Assembly (NCBI GenBank): GCA_038135065.1
Contig: JAYPWI010000016.1
Location: 1 to 64,000, forward strand
Direction of reading: 5' to 3'
Source of the DNA: JAYPWI01 sp038135065
GTDB lineage: Bacteria; Actinomycetota; Acidimicrobiia; Acidimicrobiales; Poriferisodalaceae
DNA length: 64,000 nucleotides
Position 1 is the stretch's first letter, and each line of letters starts with the position of its first letter. Below are positions 43,402-51,939 of the stretch, piece by piece. The notes under the pieces are model-generated. The model was not told where the DNA came from. It saw only the letters and a program-made list of their open reading frames with translations, and did not search any database. Both the position numbers and the translations under genes were made by a program.

Positions 43402-44601
43402 TCAGTGCGCGGCTGCCCGACCGATCGACATTGCGTCGTAGTCGAACACCCAGGCGTTCCGGTGCTTGGCGCCCGGCCCCGAGCTCTCGGCGAGACGAGC
43501 GTCACGGGCGCGCTGGTCGGGCCCATCGGGGAGGTGGAACATGGTTTCGTTGGCCCGGGCGGCCGCTTGGACCCGAGCCGTGCGCTCACGGCGGAGGTCT
43601 TCGTAGCGGGCCAGGGCGGCGGGGCCGTCGTCGATGTGGCGCAGACAGCCGGCGAGCACGGCGGCGTCCTCGATGGCCTGGGCTGCGCCCTGGGCCATGT
43701 ACGGGAGCATGGGATGGCACGCGTCGCCCATCAGGGTCACGGGCCCTTCGCCCCAGCGGGGGAGGGGGTCCCGGTCGTACAGAGCCCACCGGTACACGGG
43801 GGCGTCGCCGACAGCAGTCATGAGTCCTCGGACGGTTGGATTCCAGCCCTCGTAATCCTCCAGGGCATCGTCCAAGTGGGCGGGGGCGGTCCAGGACTCG
43901 AGGGTCCAGGTTTCGGTCGGGGCGACGGCCACCCAGTTCACGAGCCGTCCAGCCGCGACGTAGTAGTGGACGAAGTGGCGGTCCGGGCCAAGGGTGGCGC
44001 ACGACACGACGGGAAGGTCCAGGTGGGTCACCCTGGTGGCCGGTACCAGCCCGCGCCAGACAGCTGACCCCGAGAAGCGGGGGGACTCGGGACCCCACAG
44101 CGCCTCCCTCACCATGCTGTGGATGCCGTCGGCGCCGATCACCACGTCTGCCGATGCCGACGATCCGTCGGCGAAGGTGATGGTGGCCCCCGCTCCGCGG
44201 GGCTCCACACCGACCGCTCGCCGACCCAAGTGCACCGACGATGTTCCTACTTCGTCGTACAGCAGGTTGTGGAGATCGACCCGGTGGACGTGGACGTAGG
44301 GGAACCCGAAGGTGGCCTCCACATCGGGTCCGAGCGGCTGCCGGGTCAACAGTCGGCCGTCCTCCCAGCGGCGAAGGTCCCCTGACAGGGGTCGGACCGC
44401 CACCTCGTCGAGCCGGGTGGCGAGGCCCAGATGATCGAGCACGCGTGTTGCGTTGGGGCCGAGTTGGATGCCCGCCCCGATCTCCCGTAGTTCGCTGGCT
44501 CCTTCGAAGACGTCCGCGTCGAGGCCCTGTTGCCGCAGACCCAGGGCCAAGGCGAGCCCGCCGATGCCACCTCCCACCACGGCGATGCGCGGCCCTGTCA
44601 T
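43402..44601 (-). CDS. FAD-dependent aromatic-type monooxygenase
   Basis: This 399-residue class A flavoprotein hydroxylase of the salicylate/3-hydroxybenzoate hydroxylase group has GGGIGGLALALGLRQQG at the start, the DG motif GADGIHSMVR near 155 and GDACHPMLPYMAQGAAQAIE near 290, the FAD ribityl contact. It hydroxylates a ring or heterocycle with NAD(P)H and O2. Last gene of the operon 49090-43402; its ATG lies 7 bases after the hydantoinase stop. The substrate may be a cyclic amide or its ring-opened product given the hydantoinase partner, an inference only. Confidence 0.86.
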   Translation of the reverse strand: MTGPRIAVVGGGIGGLALALGLRQQGLDADVFEGASELREIGAGIQLGPNATRVLDHLGLATRLDEVAVRPLSGDLRRWEDGRLLTRQPLGPDVEATFGFPYVHVHRVDLHNLLYDEVGTSSVHLGRRAVGVEPRGAGATITFADGSSASADVVIGADGIHSMVREALWGPESPRFSGSAVWRGLVPATRVTHLDLPVVSCATLGPDRHFVHYYVAAGRLVNWVAVAPTETWTLESWTAPAHLDDALEDYEGWNPTVRGLMTAVGDAPVYRWALYDRDPLPRWGEGPVTLMGDACHPMLPYMAQGAAQAIEDAAVLAGCLRHIDDGPAALARYEDLRRERTARVQAAARANETMFHLPDGPDQRARDARLAESSGPGAKHRNAWVFDYDAMSIGRAAAH

Positions 44602-44608
44602 GGGGCTG

Positions 44609-46156
44609 TCATCCCGCCCTCAGTGGCCCGACCACCCTGGCCCGCACTCGCCGGCTGTCGCCCGGCAGATAGGCCAGTGGCAGGTCCTCCACCTCGAGCA
44701 CCTCGATGCCCGTCGGGTCGGCGCCGCTGGAGGTTGCCGCTTCGATGGCTTCGGCGACCGCGGCGTCGATTGCCGCCTGGCGTCCCATGTTCCGGAAGAC
44801 CCGGTCGGTCTCCCCGCTGACCTGAGCCAGGGCGGCGCCCACAGCGTTGGCCACTCCAGCGTGGGAGGGGCGGATGACCTCGCTGATCCCGGGCAGGGCA
44901 TCGGGCACCGCGAACGCGCCACCGCCCACCGCCACCAGTGGTACGGCATCGGCCGAGAGCTTCATACGGTCGGCGCCGTCGGCCACCATCTCCGCGGCCA
45001 GGGCCACCACCCGAGCCGCGTCGGGTACGTCGGGGATCGCAGCCCCGGGGATGGTCAGGCGACCGGTGGCCAGGGCCGCGTCGGTCAGGGTAGGTGTGGC
45101 GCCGCCGAACCCCAGCGCCATCGAGGTCAGGTGTTGCCCGACGCTGTCGGGGCCCAGCCGCAAGGGCTCGGTGCGGATGCGGCTCCCCCCACCCAGCCCG
45201 ATCGACAGGAGATCGGGGAGCCGGAACAGGGTCCTGACCCCACCGAACTCGACTGCTGCGTTGGCTTGCCGCGGGTACCCGGCAACGAGTGCCCCGAAGT
45301 CGGCCGTCGTGCCGCCCACGTCGACCACCAGGCCATCGTCCACCCCGCCCAACAGGGCGGCTCCTCGCATCGAGTTGGTCGGGCCCGAGGCGAAGGTGAG
45401 GACCGGGTAGCGGGCCGCGTCGGCGAGGTCCAGCAGGGTGCCGTCGTTCTGTGACAGGTAGAGCCGAGCCTGGTGACCCAGGTCGGTGGTGGCCAGGGCA
45501 GCGGCGAAGGCGTCGATGGTCGAGGACGCGAGGTCGACCAAGGCGGCGTTGAGTCCCGCTGCGTTCTCCCGTTCGAGCAAGCCGAGGCGGCCCAGGCGAT
45601 GAGAGACGGTGACCCGGGCACCGGGTACACATTCGGCCAGCAGCTCGGCGGCTCGGTCCTCTTGCGAGGTGTCGACGGGAGCGAAGGAACCGGCGACCAC
45701 GAAGGAGGTGAGGCCGGCCGCTGCGAACCGGCGCCCGGCCTCGATCACCCCGGACTCGTCCAGGTCCATGAACGGTCGTCCGTCGTATTCGATGCCGCCC
45801 TCCACCATGGCCACCGCACCACAGACCTCCGACGCGAGGTCCTCGGGCCAGCCGACGGTCGGCGGGAGGGACGATCCGGTCGGCCGGCACAGCCGCAGGA
45901 ACCCCACCGGATTGAGGCCCCGACGCTGGATGACGGCGTTGGTGAAGTGGGTGGTACCGATCACCACCACCTCGACGCCCTCATGAGGCACCTGGGCCAG
46001 GGCGTTGCGAATCCCACCGAGCACGTCGTCGGTGGTCGGGGTCTTCACCGATGCGATGACCGACGCGCTGCCGTCTGCCCCGATCTCCACGACCGCAGCG
46101 TCGGTGTTGGTGCCCCCGACGTCGATACCGAGGCGGCGAACGGTTCGGTTGGTCAT
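44609..46156 (-). CDS. Hydantoinase/oxoprolinase A-family protein
   Basis: This 515-residue ASKHA-fold protein opens with GIDVGGTNTDA (phosphate-binding loop), with a second VVDVGGTTADFG near 230 and LGGGSRIRTEPLRLGP near 270. HyuA-type proteins use ATP to open lactam or hydantoin rings or to carboxylate substrates, usually with a HyuB partner; no HyuB is present. Instead a DUF917 gene is directly upstream, a known partner combination. The ATG at 46156 overlaps the DUF917 stop (ATGA). The open frame beyond 46156 is not homologous. Confidence 0.85.
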   Translation of the reverse strand: MTNRTVRRLGIDVGGTNTDAAVVEIGADGSASVIASVKTPTTDDVLGGIRNALAQVPHEGVEVVVIGTTHFTNAVIQRRGLNPVGFLRLCRPTGSSLPPTVGWPEDLASEVCGAVAMVEGGIEYDGRPFMDLDESGVIEAGRRFAAAGLTSFVVAGSFAPVDTSQEDRAAELLAECVPGARVTVSHRLGRLGLLERENAAGLNAALVDLASSTIDAFAAALATTDLGHQARLYLSQNDGTLLDLADAARYPVLTFASGPTNSMRGAALLGGVDDGLVVDVGGTTADFGALVAGYPRQANAAVEFGGVRTLFRLPDLLSIGLGGGSRIRTEPLRLGPDSVGQHLTSMALGFGGATPTLTDAALATGRLTIPGAAIPDVPDAARVVALAAEMVADGADRMKLSADAVPLVAVGGGAFAVPDALPGISEVIRPSHAGVANAVGAALAQVSGETDRVFRNMGRQAAIDAAVAEAIEAATSSGADPTGIEVLEVEDLPLAYLPGDSRRVRARVVGPLRAG

Positions 46157-47247
46157 GCGAGCGGATCGGTTGGTTCGAGGTCGTAGCCGACCGCCTTGGG
46201 GCCGACGTAGGCCAAGCCTTGGGGGCTGCTGAACAACGGGGGAGCCGTGATACCGATGGCGGTGGCCCGCTGTCCGTATCGGACGGTTTCGGTGCCGATC
46301 GCCTCCCCGGACACCGTGTCGAGGAGACAGATCAGGTGGGGGACGGTGGCCAGCACGTCGAACGTGTCCCCGTCTGCCGACGAGCGGCGGGCCACGAGCC
46401 ACTCGTTCTGGAAGTCGAGGTCCAGCCGGAAGCCGCGATCCTCGTCGAGGCCTTCGAGGACCGTGGTACCGCGCAGAAAGCCGCCGGTGGTCCGACGGTC
46501 GACGTCGACGACCTTCCCCGCGAACAGGCGCCGCCCCCCGGTCACCTCACAGATTGCGTCGATGGGGTCGGTGTGGGCGGCCCGTGCCTGCCGCACCGCG
46601 GCTCCGATCTCGATCGAATAGCTGACCGACCCCGTCACGCTGGCCGTCTTCACCTCGTGGCCGGTGCGGGGGGCTTTGCACGTCGCAGCCATGGACCCCG
46701 TCTCGATGGTGACGGCCCGGCTGGCCCGTTCCATCCACTTCCAGGTGGGTACGTGGCTGACCACGGCCTCCACCCCACGTGGGTCGACCAGGGACAGAGG
46801 CCACGGTCGAAGGCCAGCGATGGCGAAGCTGGTCATCTGGGCCTCCGGATAGGCCCGCCCCATGGCATCGGCATCCACGATGGGCAGCCCCAGATGGGCG
46901 GCTGCCATGAACGGCTGGAAGGCGTTGGACCCGCCGATCTCGGTAGCCATGACGGCATCGAAGGGGCGGCCCGTGTAGTCGGCCATGATCTCGACCGCCC
47001 GAGCCACGTCGACGCTGTTCTGCAGTCGTTCCTGCATCACGATTGGCGCCCCCATGGTGGACACCACGGCCACGGCTGCATCGTCGTCGAGGTCGGCGGC
47101 GTCGATGAGCTCGAAGGTGGTGCCTGCCTGCGCCATGCGTTGGACGTTCAGATGGTTGATGTAGGGGTTGCCACCACCGCCTGTCCCGATGACCCAGGCC
47201 CCGATGGCCAGATCGTCGATATCGGTCGGACCCAGGGTGCGGGTCAT
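46153..47247 (-). CDS. DUF917-family protein
   Basis: This 364-residue protein matches DUF917, with the opening IGAWVIGTGGGGNPY, then AVVSTMGAPIVMQERLQN, ATEIGGSNAFQPFMAAAH and DADAMGRAYPEAQM. DUF917 proteins accompany hydantoinase A proteins, often as a single fused unit, and probably form one enzyme with them. Metal-binding residues may include the conserved Asp/Glu in these segments. The start overlaps the AroM stop and the end overlaps the hydantoinase start, so the genes are coupled. Confidence 0.83.
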   Translation of the reverse strand: MTRTLGPTDIDDLAIGAWVIGTGGGGNPYINHLNVQRMAQAGTTFELIDAADLDDDAAVAVVSTMGAPIVMQERLQNSVDVARAVEIMADYTGRPFDAVMATEIGGSNAFQPFMAAAHLGLPIVDADAMGRAYPEAQMTSFAIAGLRPWPLSLVDPRGVEAVVSHVPTWKWMERASRAVTIETGSMAATCKAPRTGHEVKTASVTGSVSYSIEIGAAVRQARAAHTDPIDAICEVTGGRRLFAGKVVDVDRRTTGGFLRGTTVLEGLDEDRGFRLDLDFQNEWLVARRSSADGDTFDVLATVPHLICLLDTVSGEAIGTETVRYGQRATAIGITAPPLFSSPQGLAYVGPKAVGYDLEPTDPLA

Positions 47248-47909
47248 CCGAGCAACTCCCTCACCAGGTGGCCGGTGCAGCGCACGGCTGACAGGACCGG
47301 CGCCGAGCAGGAGGCCCGGACCTGCTCGAGGGTCGAGCGGTCGTAGCCGAAACAGTCCAGCAGGACGAGGTCCACCCCTTCGGCCTCGAAGGTCGCCGCG
47401 GCGGCGGCGACGTCCCCGCCCGGCATGACCGCTGTCCCGATGGCTCGACGTTGGGGCGTGGTCCATTGCCGCTCGAAGGGCTCGACCTGCTCGGGCAGGG
47501 GAACGAGCACCCCGACCGTGCTGTCGGGTGGAAGCACAGCGGCCACGAGGTGGGCGAGGACCTCTGAGGGGTACAGGACGTTGGGTCGCCGGGGAAGGTC
47601 CGTGAACCGCCCGGTGCATGCCACCACCACCGGGCGTGGACCCGCCTCGTCGAGCAGGTCGTTCAGGCGTTCGGCGACCGCCACCTTGGACACGACGGCG
47701 TCGTGGGCGCCTTGCAACCGGGTGTGGAGGTGGTCGGCGTCGTCGATTGGTGCCAACTGCCGGATCTGCTCGACGCTCAGGCCGTCCAGGGCTCCCCGGA
47801 TCTCCAGTGGCTGCTCACCCAAGACCTCGGCCAGCTCGGCCGCGATGTCGGGGCGGGGGGCCTGACCGATGGTCAGCACCAGGAGGGGCTCGGCCACGAC
47901 GCCGCTCAC
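47244..47909 (-). CDS. AroM-family protein
   Basis: This 221-residue protein has LVLTIGQAPRPDI at the start, VACTGRFTDLP in the middle, and VLLDCFGYDR with a second cysteine region APVLSAVRCTGHLV near the end, typical of AroM and related Asp/Glu-racemase-like folds. AroM has no proven reaction; in hydantoinase/DUF917 operons it may be a racemase-like enzyme. GTG 47909 overlaps the CoA-transferase stop (GTGA), and its own stop overlaps the DUF917 ATG. Confidence 0.78.
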   Translation of the reverse strand: MSGVVAEPLLVLTIGQAPRPDIAAELAEVLGEQPLEIRGALDGLSVEQIRQLAPIDDADHLHTRLQGAHDAVVSKVAVAERLNDLLDEAGPRPVVVACTGRFTDLPRRPNVLYPSEVLAHLVAAVLPPDSTVGVLVPLPEQVEPFERQWTTPQRRAIGTAVMPGGDVAAAAATFEAEGVDLVLLDCFGYDRSTLEQVRASCSAPVLSAVRCTGHLVRELLG

Positions 47910-49090
47910 ACGACCCGGTTGGTGCGCAGCTCGTCGATCTCGTCCAGCCCGAAGCCCAGCTCGGCCAGGATCTCGTCGGTGTGCTCCCCGAGCATGGGGG
48001 CCGGATGGCGGATCGAGGTGTCGACGCCGGTCATGGCGACCGGGAACGAGGCCAGGGGAGCGGGTTTGTCCAGCCCGCCTGGGTAGTCGGTCGGCTGGAG
48101 GAAGCCGATGGCCTCGATGTGGCCGTCGTCGAGGGCCTGCTGGGGTGTGTACACGGGAGCCGCGGGGACCTTGGCCTCGTCGAGTGCGGTCAGGACCTCG
48201 TCGACCGTGCGGTCGGCACACCACTCGGCCATGATCCCGCAGAGCTCGTCCCGGTGGTCGCCCCGGCTGATGTCGTCTTTCATCCGATCGTCGTGGAGGA
48301 GGTCGGCTCGGCCCATCAGGTGGCACCACCGCTCCCACAGGGGCCCACCGACCACCGAAGCGAGGATCATGCCGTCGGAACACTGGAAGGTGTCGCTGGG
48401 CGCCGAGGTCTGACCCCGGTTGTGGGTCGACTCCCGGTCCGCGCCGACCACGGCCTGTTCGATCAGCAGGGAGTCGGTCATCATCAGCGCCGTCTTCAGC
48501 AGGGCGGTCTCGACGTGCTGGCCCTCGCCGGTCAGGTCCCGGTGGCGCAGGGCAGCGAGCACGGCCATGGCCCCCAGAGCGGCCGAGCAGAAGTCCACGA
48601 AGGGGGCCGTTGACCTGGTCGGCTGCCCGGCCGGACCGGATATGGCCATCGCCCCGGACATGGCCTGGGCCAGACCATCGAAGCCGACCCGTTCGGACCA
48701 CGGGCCACCGTCCCCGAAGACGTTGTTGGTGGCCAGGATGATGTCGGGCTTGATCGCCTTGAGGCTCTCGTAGTCGATTCCCATAGCGGCCAGACCCGGG
48801 CGGGGCATGTTGGCGACCACGATGTCAGCGGAGGCCACCAACCGCTCGAGCACCTCTCGGCCCCCGGGCTTGGTGGGGTTCAGGGTGAGGCCGCGCTTGT
48901 TGCGGGCAGCCTGGAGGAACAGCGCCCCCGCCCCGTCATGACCCACTGGGGTGACGAAGCGGTCCTCGCTGCCGTCGATCTTCTCGATGCGGATGACGTC
49001 GGCACCGAGGTCGGCCAGGTGGGTGGCCAGGTACGGTCCGGCGATGTAGCGCCCGAAGTCGAGCACCCGGATGTCGGCAAGCACGGTCAT
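47906..49090 (-). CDS. CaiB/BaiF family III CoA-transferase
   Basis: This 394-residue CoA-transferase has LADIRVLDFGRYIAGP at its start, the catalytic aspartate in FVDFCSAALGAM, and TGEGQHVETALLK. It is the first gene of the hydantoinase operon, so an acid made or used by that pathway is probably handled as a CoA ester. The ATG at 49090 has AAGGGGGA upstream; the frame to 49147 gives only unrelated sequence. Confidence 0.87.
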   Translation of the reverse strand: MTVLADIRVLDFGRYIAGPYLATHLADLGADVIRIEKIDGSEDRFVTPVGHDGAGALFLQAARNKRGLTLNPTKPGGREVLERLVASADIVVANMPRPGLAAMGIDYESLKAIKPDIILATNNVFGDGGPWSERVGFDGLAQAMSGAMAISGPAGQPTRSTAPFVDFCSAALGAMAVLAALRHRDLTGEGQHVETALLKTALMMTDSLLIEQAVVGADRESTHNRGQTSAPSDTFQCSDGMILASVVGGPLWERWCHLMGRADLLHDDRMKDDISRGDHRDELCGIMAEWCADRTVDEVLTALDEAKVPAAPVYTPQQALDDGHIEAIGFLQPTDYPGGLDKPAPLASFPVAMTGVDTSIRHPAPMLGEHTDEILAELGFGLDEIDELRTNRVV

Positions 49091-49152
49091 GGTGGTCCCC
49101 CTTCGGGCTCCATGATCGCGCGCCGACCGGACCTGGGGCGGCCCCAACGCGA

Positions 49153-50391
49153 TCAGCCCAGGAGGGCGTCGAGGTGGGGGTTGCGGAAGCGCCGGTCGGG
49201 GTCGAGGCGATGGGCCAGATCGGCGAAGTCATCGAAGCGGTCGTACGCACCGCTGACGTCGCTCGGAGCCATCCCGTAGAGCTTCCCCCAGTGGGGAACG
49301 GCGCCGAAGGGGGACAACGCGTCCTCGATGGCGGCGTGGGTCGCGTCGAGCCCGACCGCGTTGATGCGCCAGGAGAAATGAATGGCCAGAGCGTCCTGTC
49401 GGAACGGGCTGAGCCATGCGTCGTCGGCGGCCACCGTGCGGATCTCGCCCATCCGGATCACCGGAGCCAGGAGTTCGGCCAGCTCTGCGACAGCGGCCAG
49501 CGCGTCGGGGCCATGGGATCGAGGCACGAAGTACTCGGTCTGCAGTTCGACGGCGGGAGGCAGATCGTAGGACGGGTCGATGTGGGGCAGGCGTTCGTGC
49601 CACGGACCGGGCTGGAGGAGTTGGGCCGTGTTGCGGCCCAGGGCGTCCTCCCCACTCGGCGCCAGGGCCACGGTGGCTGCAGTGGCCCCGTCGAGGTCGA
49701 CGGGACTCGGGGTCTGGCCCCCGTCGAGGCGGTGTTTGAACCACACCTGGTTGATGGTGCCGTGCTGCCAGTCGGTGAACAGGGACACGCTGTAGGTCCG
49801 GCCCATGATCTGGTCGAGCCGCTCGATGGCCAGGGGGATGGGCAGGTCCAGGTACAGCTCCTGGGCCACGTCGTAGGTCGGTTGGACCGACAGCTCGACG
49901 GCGGTGACGATGCCCAGGGCCCCGAGGTGGACGACGACCCCGCCGAAGTCCCGGTCCCCGCGCTCGTAGCGGTGGGCTCGGCCCCGGCTGTCGACCAGCT
50001 CGATCGCCTCGATGGCCGTGTGGAGCGCGCCGTTGCCGTCGCCGGAGCCGTGGGTGCCGGTGCCGCATGCCCCCATCACCGAGAAGTGAGGAATCGACGG
50101 CAGGTTGTGCAGGGCCAGGCCAGCTCGGTGCAGGGCATCGCTCAACACGTGGTAGCGGATGCCCCCACCGGCCCGCACCCTGGTGGCATCGAGCACGGTT
50201 ACCCCGTCGAGTCCGTCGGTGGCGATCATCACCCCCGTCGTGTCGGCCAGGGTGTTGAAGCTGTGGGCGGTGCCGACCACCCCGACCACCGGGTGACCGG
50301 TCACCACCTCTGCGACCTCGTCGGCGCTGGTCGGGCGCACGACCGAGAGGGAAGCGAAGTCGACATTGCGAGACCAGTTCTGTGCGGCCAT
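49153..50391 (-). CDS. FAD-linked lactone/alditol oxidase-type protein
   Basis: This 412-residue VAO-fold flavoprotein has RPTSADEVAEVV, the FAD-binding GTAHSFNTLADTTG, GACGTGTHGSGDGNGALHT near 120 and GALGIVTAVEL near 160. The C-terminal domain, KLYGMAPSDVSGAYDRFDDF with DPDRRFRNPHLDALLG, is that of D-arabinono-1,4-lactone oxidases and alditol oxidases. It oxidises a sugar alcohol or lactone with oxygen or another acceptor. It diverges from the ProA-like gene with only 48 bases between the starts. A CAGAAT box 6 bases before the ATG hints at a leaderless start. Confidence 0.83.
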   Translation of the reverse strand: MAAQNWSRNVDFASLSVVRPTSADEVAEVVTGHPVVGVVGTAHSFNTLADTTGVMIATDGLDGVTVLDATRVRAGGGIRYHVLSDALHRAGLALHNLPSIPHFSVMGACGTGTHGSGDGNGALHTAIEAIELVDSRGRAHRYERGDRDFGGVVVHLGALGIVTAVELSVQPTYDVAQELYLDLPIPLAIERLDQIMGRTYSVSLFTDWQHGTINQVWFKHRLDGGQTPSPVDLDGATAATVALAPSGEDALGRNTAQLLQPGPWHERLPHIDPSYDLPPAVELQTEYFVPRSHGPDALAAVAELAELLAPVIRMGEIRTVAADDAWLSPFRQDALAIHFSWRINAVGLDATHAAIEDALSPFGAVPHWGKLYGMAPSDVSGAYDRFDDFADLAHRLDPDRRFRNPHLDALLG

Positions 50392-50439
50392 GGAGCGATT
50401 CTGCCCGATCCGGACTGCCTCCGGGATACTCTCGTCCCG

Positions 50440-51939
50440 ATGGAGCGACGCCTCGAACGGCTGCAGGCCGGCATGCCCCTGGTGTTCGGTGGGGACCGGG
50501 TCGTCGAGGTGTCGCCCGAGCTGGCCGAGGCCTTCGAACCCGGTGACCGACTGATCGTCGTTCAGTCCACGGGGGATCTGATCCACATCCCGTTCGACGA
50601 CTGGACCACTGCCCGGGACGCTGTCGGCCGAGCCCACGCAGCCTTCGGCGAGATGGGCTCCGTCACAGACGAACAGATCACCGCCTTTTTCGAACACTTC
50701 GCTGCCGGCCTCGCTGACGACGAGGTCTTCGCGCCGGTCGCCGAGGCCAATCGCCGCGATGTTGCCGACGCATCATCCCGCGGGCGATCGACCACCCGTC
50801 TCGTCCTGAGCGACTCCATGCGACGGGACATGGTCGAGGGTCTGGCCATGTGGGCCCGGACACCGTCCGGTCGGGGCGAGGTCGTCGGTCTGGTGGAGCA
50901 CGAGGGCTGGGAACTTCGTCAGGTGAGGGCCGGCCTGGGGGTCGTGGGGTTCGTGTTCGAGGGCCGTCCCAACGTCTTTGCCGACGCGGTCGGTGTGCTG
51001 CGGTCCGGCAACACCGTGGTCTTCCGTATCGGGTCGGACGCGTTGTCCACGGCGACGGCCATGGTCGACAGTGTGCTCGCCCCGGCACTTGCCGCGGCGG
51101 GCCTTCCCCCTGGTGCTGCCACCCTCGTCGCCTCGCCGTCGAGGGCGGCCGGACATGCCATGTTCTCCGATGAGCGCCTGGCCCTGGCGGTGGCTCGGGG
51201 GAGCGGGGAGGCTGTGGCCCAACTCGGTGCCGTCGCCCGCCAGGTCGGTACCCCGGTCAGCCTCCACGGCACCGGAGGAGCCTGGATCGTGGCCGGGCCC
51301 GGGGCTGACCCCGAGCGTCTGCATGCTGCGGTGGTGCACTCCCTGGACCGGAAGGTCTGCAATACCCTCAACACGCTGTGTCTCACCGCAGATCGGGTGC
51401 CCGAGTTGCTCCCGGTGGTTCTGTCTGCCCTCGAAGAAGCCGGCCGACGGCGGGATGCTCCGGCCAAGCTGCACGTGCTGGCCGGCCACGAGCACCTGAT
51501 CCCGGCGGACTGGTTCGACGATGCTCCCGTCGTGCGCGCCTCGGGTGTCTCGGTCGAGCCCCGGTGTGCGGTGCTGGACCCCGGCCACTTGGGGCACGAG
51601 TGGGAGTGGGAGGCGTCGCCCGAAGTGTCGCTGGTCGTGGTCGACTCGGTGGATGACGCCGTCGAGCAGTTCAATGAGCACTCGCCGCAGTTCGTGGCGT
51701 CGCTGATCGATGACGACGATGGGCGCCAGCAACGCTTCTTCGACATGGTGAACGCTCCGTTCGTGTGTGACGGGTTCACCCGCTGGGTCGACGGGCAGTA
51801 TGCGCTGCGGACTCCTGAGCTGGGTCTCTCCAACTGGCAGTTCGGGCGACTGTTCGGACGGGGAGGGGTGTTGTCGGGGGACTCGGTGTTTACCGTCCGG
51901 ACCCGGGTCGCTCAGCGTGACCCCGAGCTCCACCGTTGA
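50440..51939 (+). CDS. ProA-like aldehyde dehydrogenase with N-terminal extension
   Basis: This 499-residue protein has a C-terminal part (about 120-499) matching glutamate-5-semialdehyde dehydrogenase: VGFVFEGRPNVFADAVG for cofactor binding, HSLDRKVCNTLNTLC with the catalytic cysteine, and a C-terminal domain near SPQFVASLIDD and GLSNWQFGRLFGRGG. ProA is normally about 420 residues; the first 100 or so residues here have no match I recognise. It may therefore act on another aldehyde. GATACT ends 9 bases before the ATG (50425-50430) and could be a leaderless promoter. The exporter gene starts within its stop codon. Confidence 0.78.
   Translation: MERRLERLQAGMPLVFGGDRVVEVSPELAEAFEPGDRLIVVQSTGDLIHIPFDDWTTARDAVGRAHAAFGEMGSVTDEQITAFFEHFAAGLADDEVFAPVAEANRRDVADASSRGRSTTRLVLSDSMRRDMVEGLAMWARTPSGRGEVVGLVEHEGWELRQVRAGLGVVGFVFEGRPNVFADAVGVLRSGNTVVFRIGSDALSTATAMVDSVLAPALAAAGLPPGAATLVASPSRAAGHAMFSDERLALAVARGSGEAVAQLGAVARQVGTPVSLHGTGGAWIVAGPGADPERLHAAVVHSLDRKVCNTLNTLCLTADRVPELLPVVLSALEEAGRRRDAPAKLHVLAGHEHLIPADWFDDAPVVRASGVSVEPRCAVLDPGHLGHEWEWEASPEVSLVVVDSVDDAVEQFNEHSPQFVASLIDDDDGRQQRFFDMVNAPFVCDGFTRWVDGQYALRTPELGLSNWQFGRLFGRGGVLSGDSVFTVRTRVAQRDPELHR

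Noticed and set aside
49174..51939. 921-codon plus-strand frame ending in the ProA-like gene
   Set aside because: The first 422 codons are antisense to the FAD oxidase and carry no domain; the real start is 50440.
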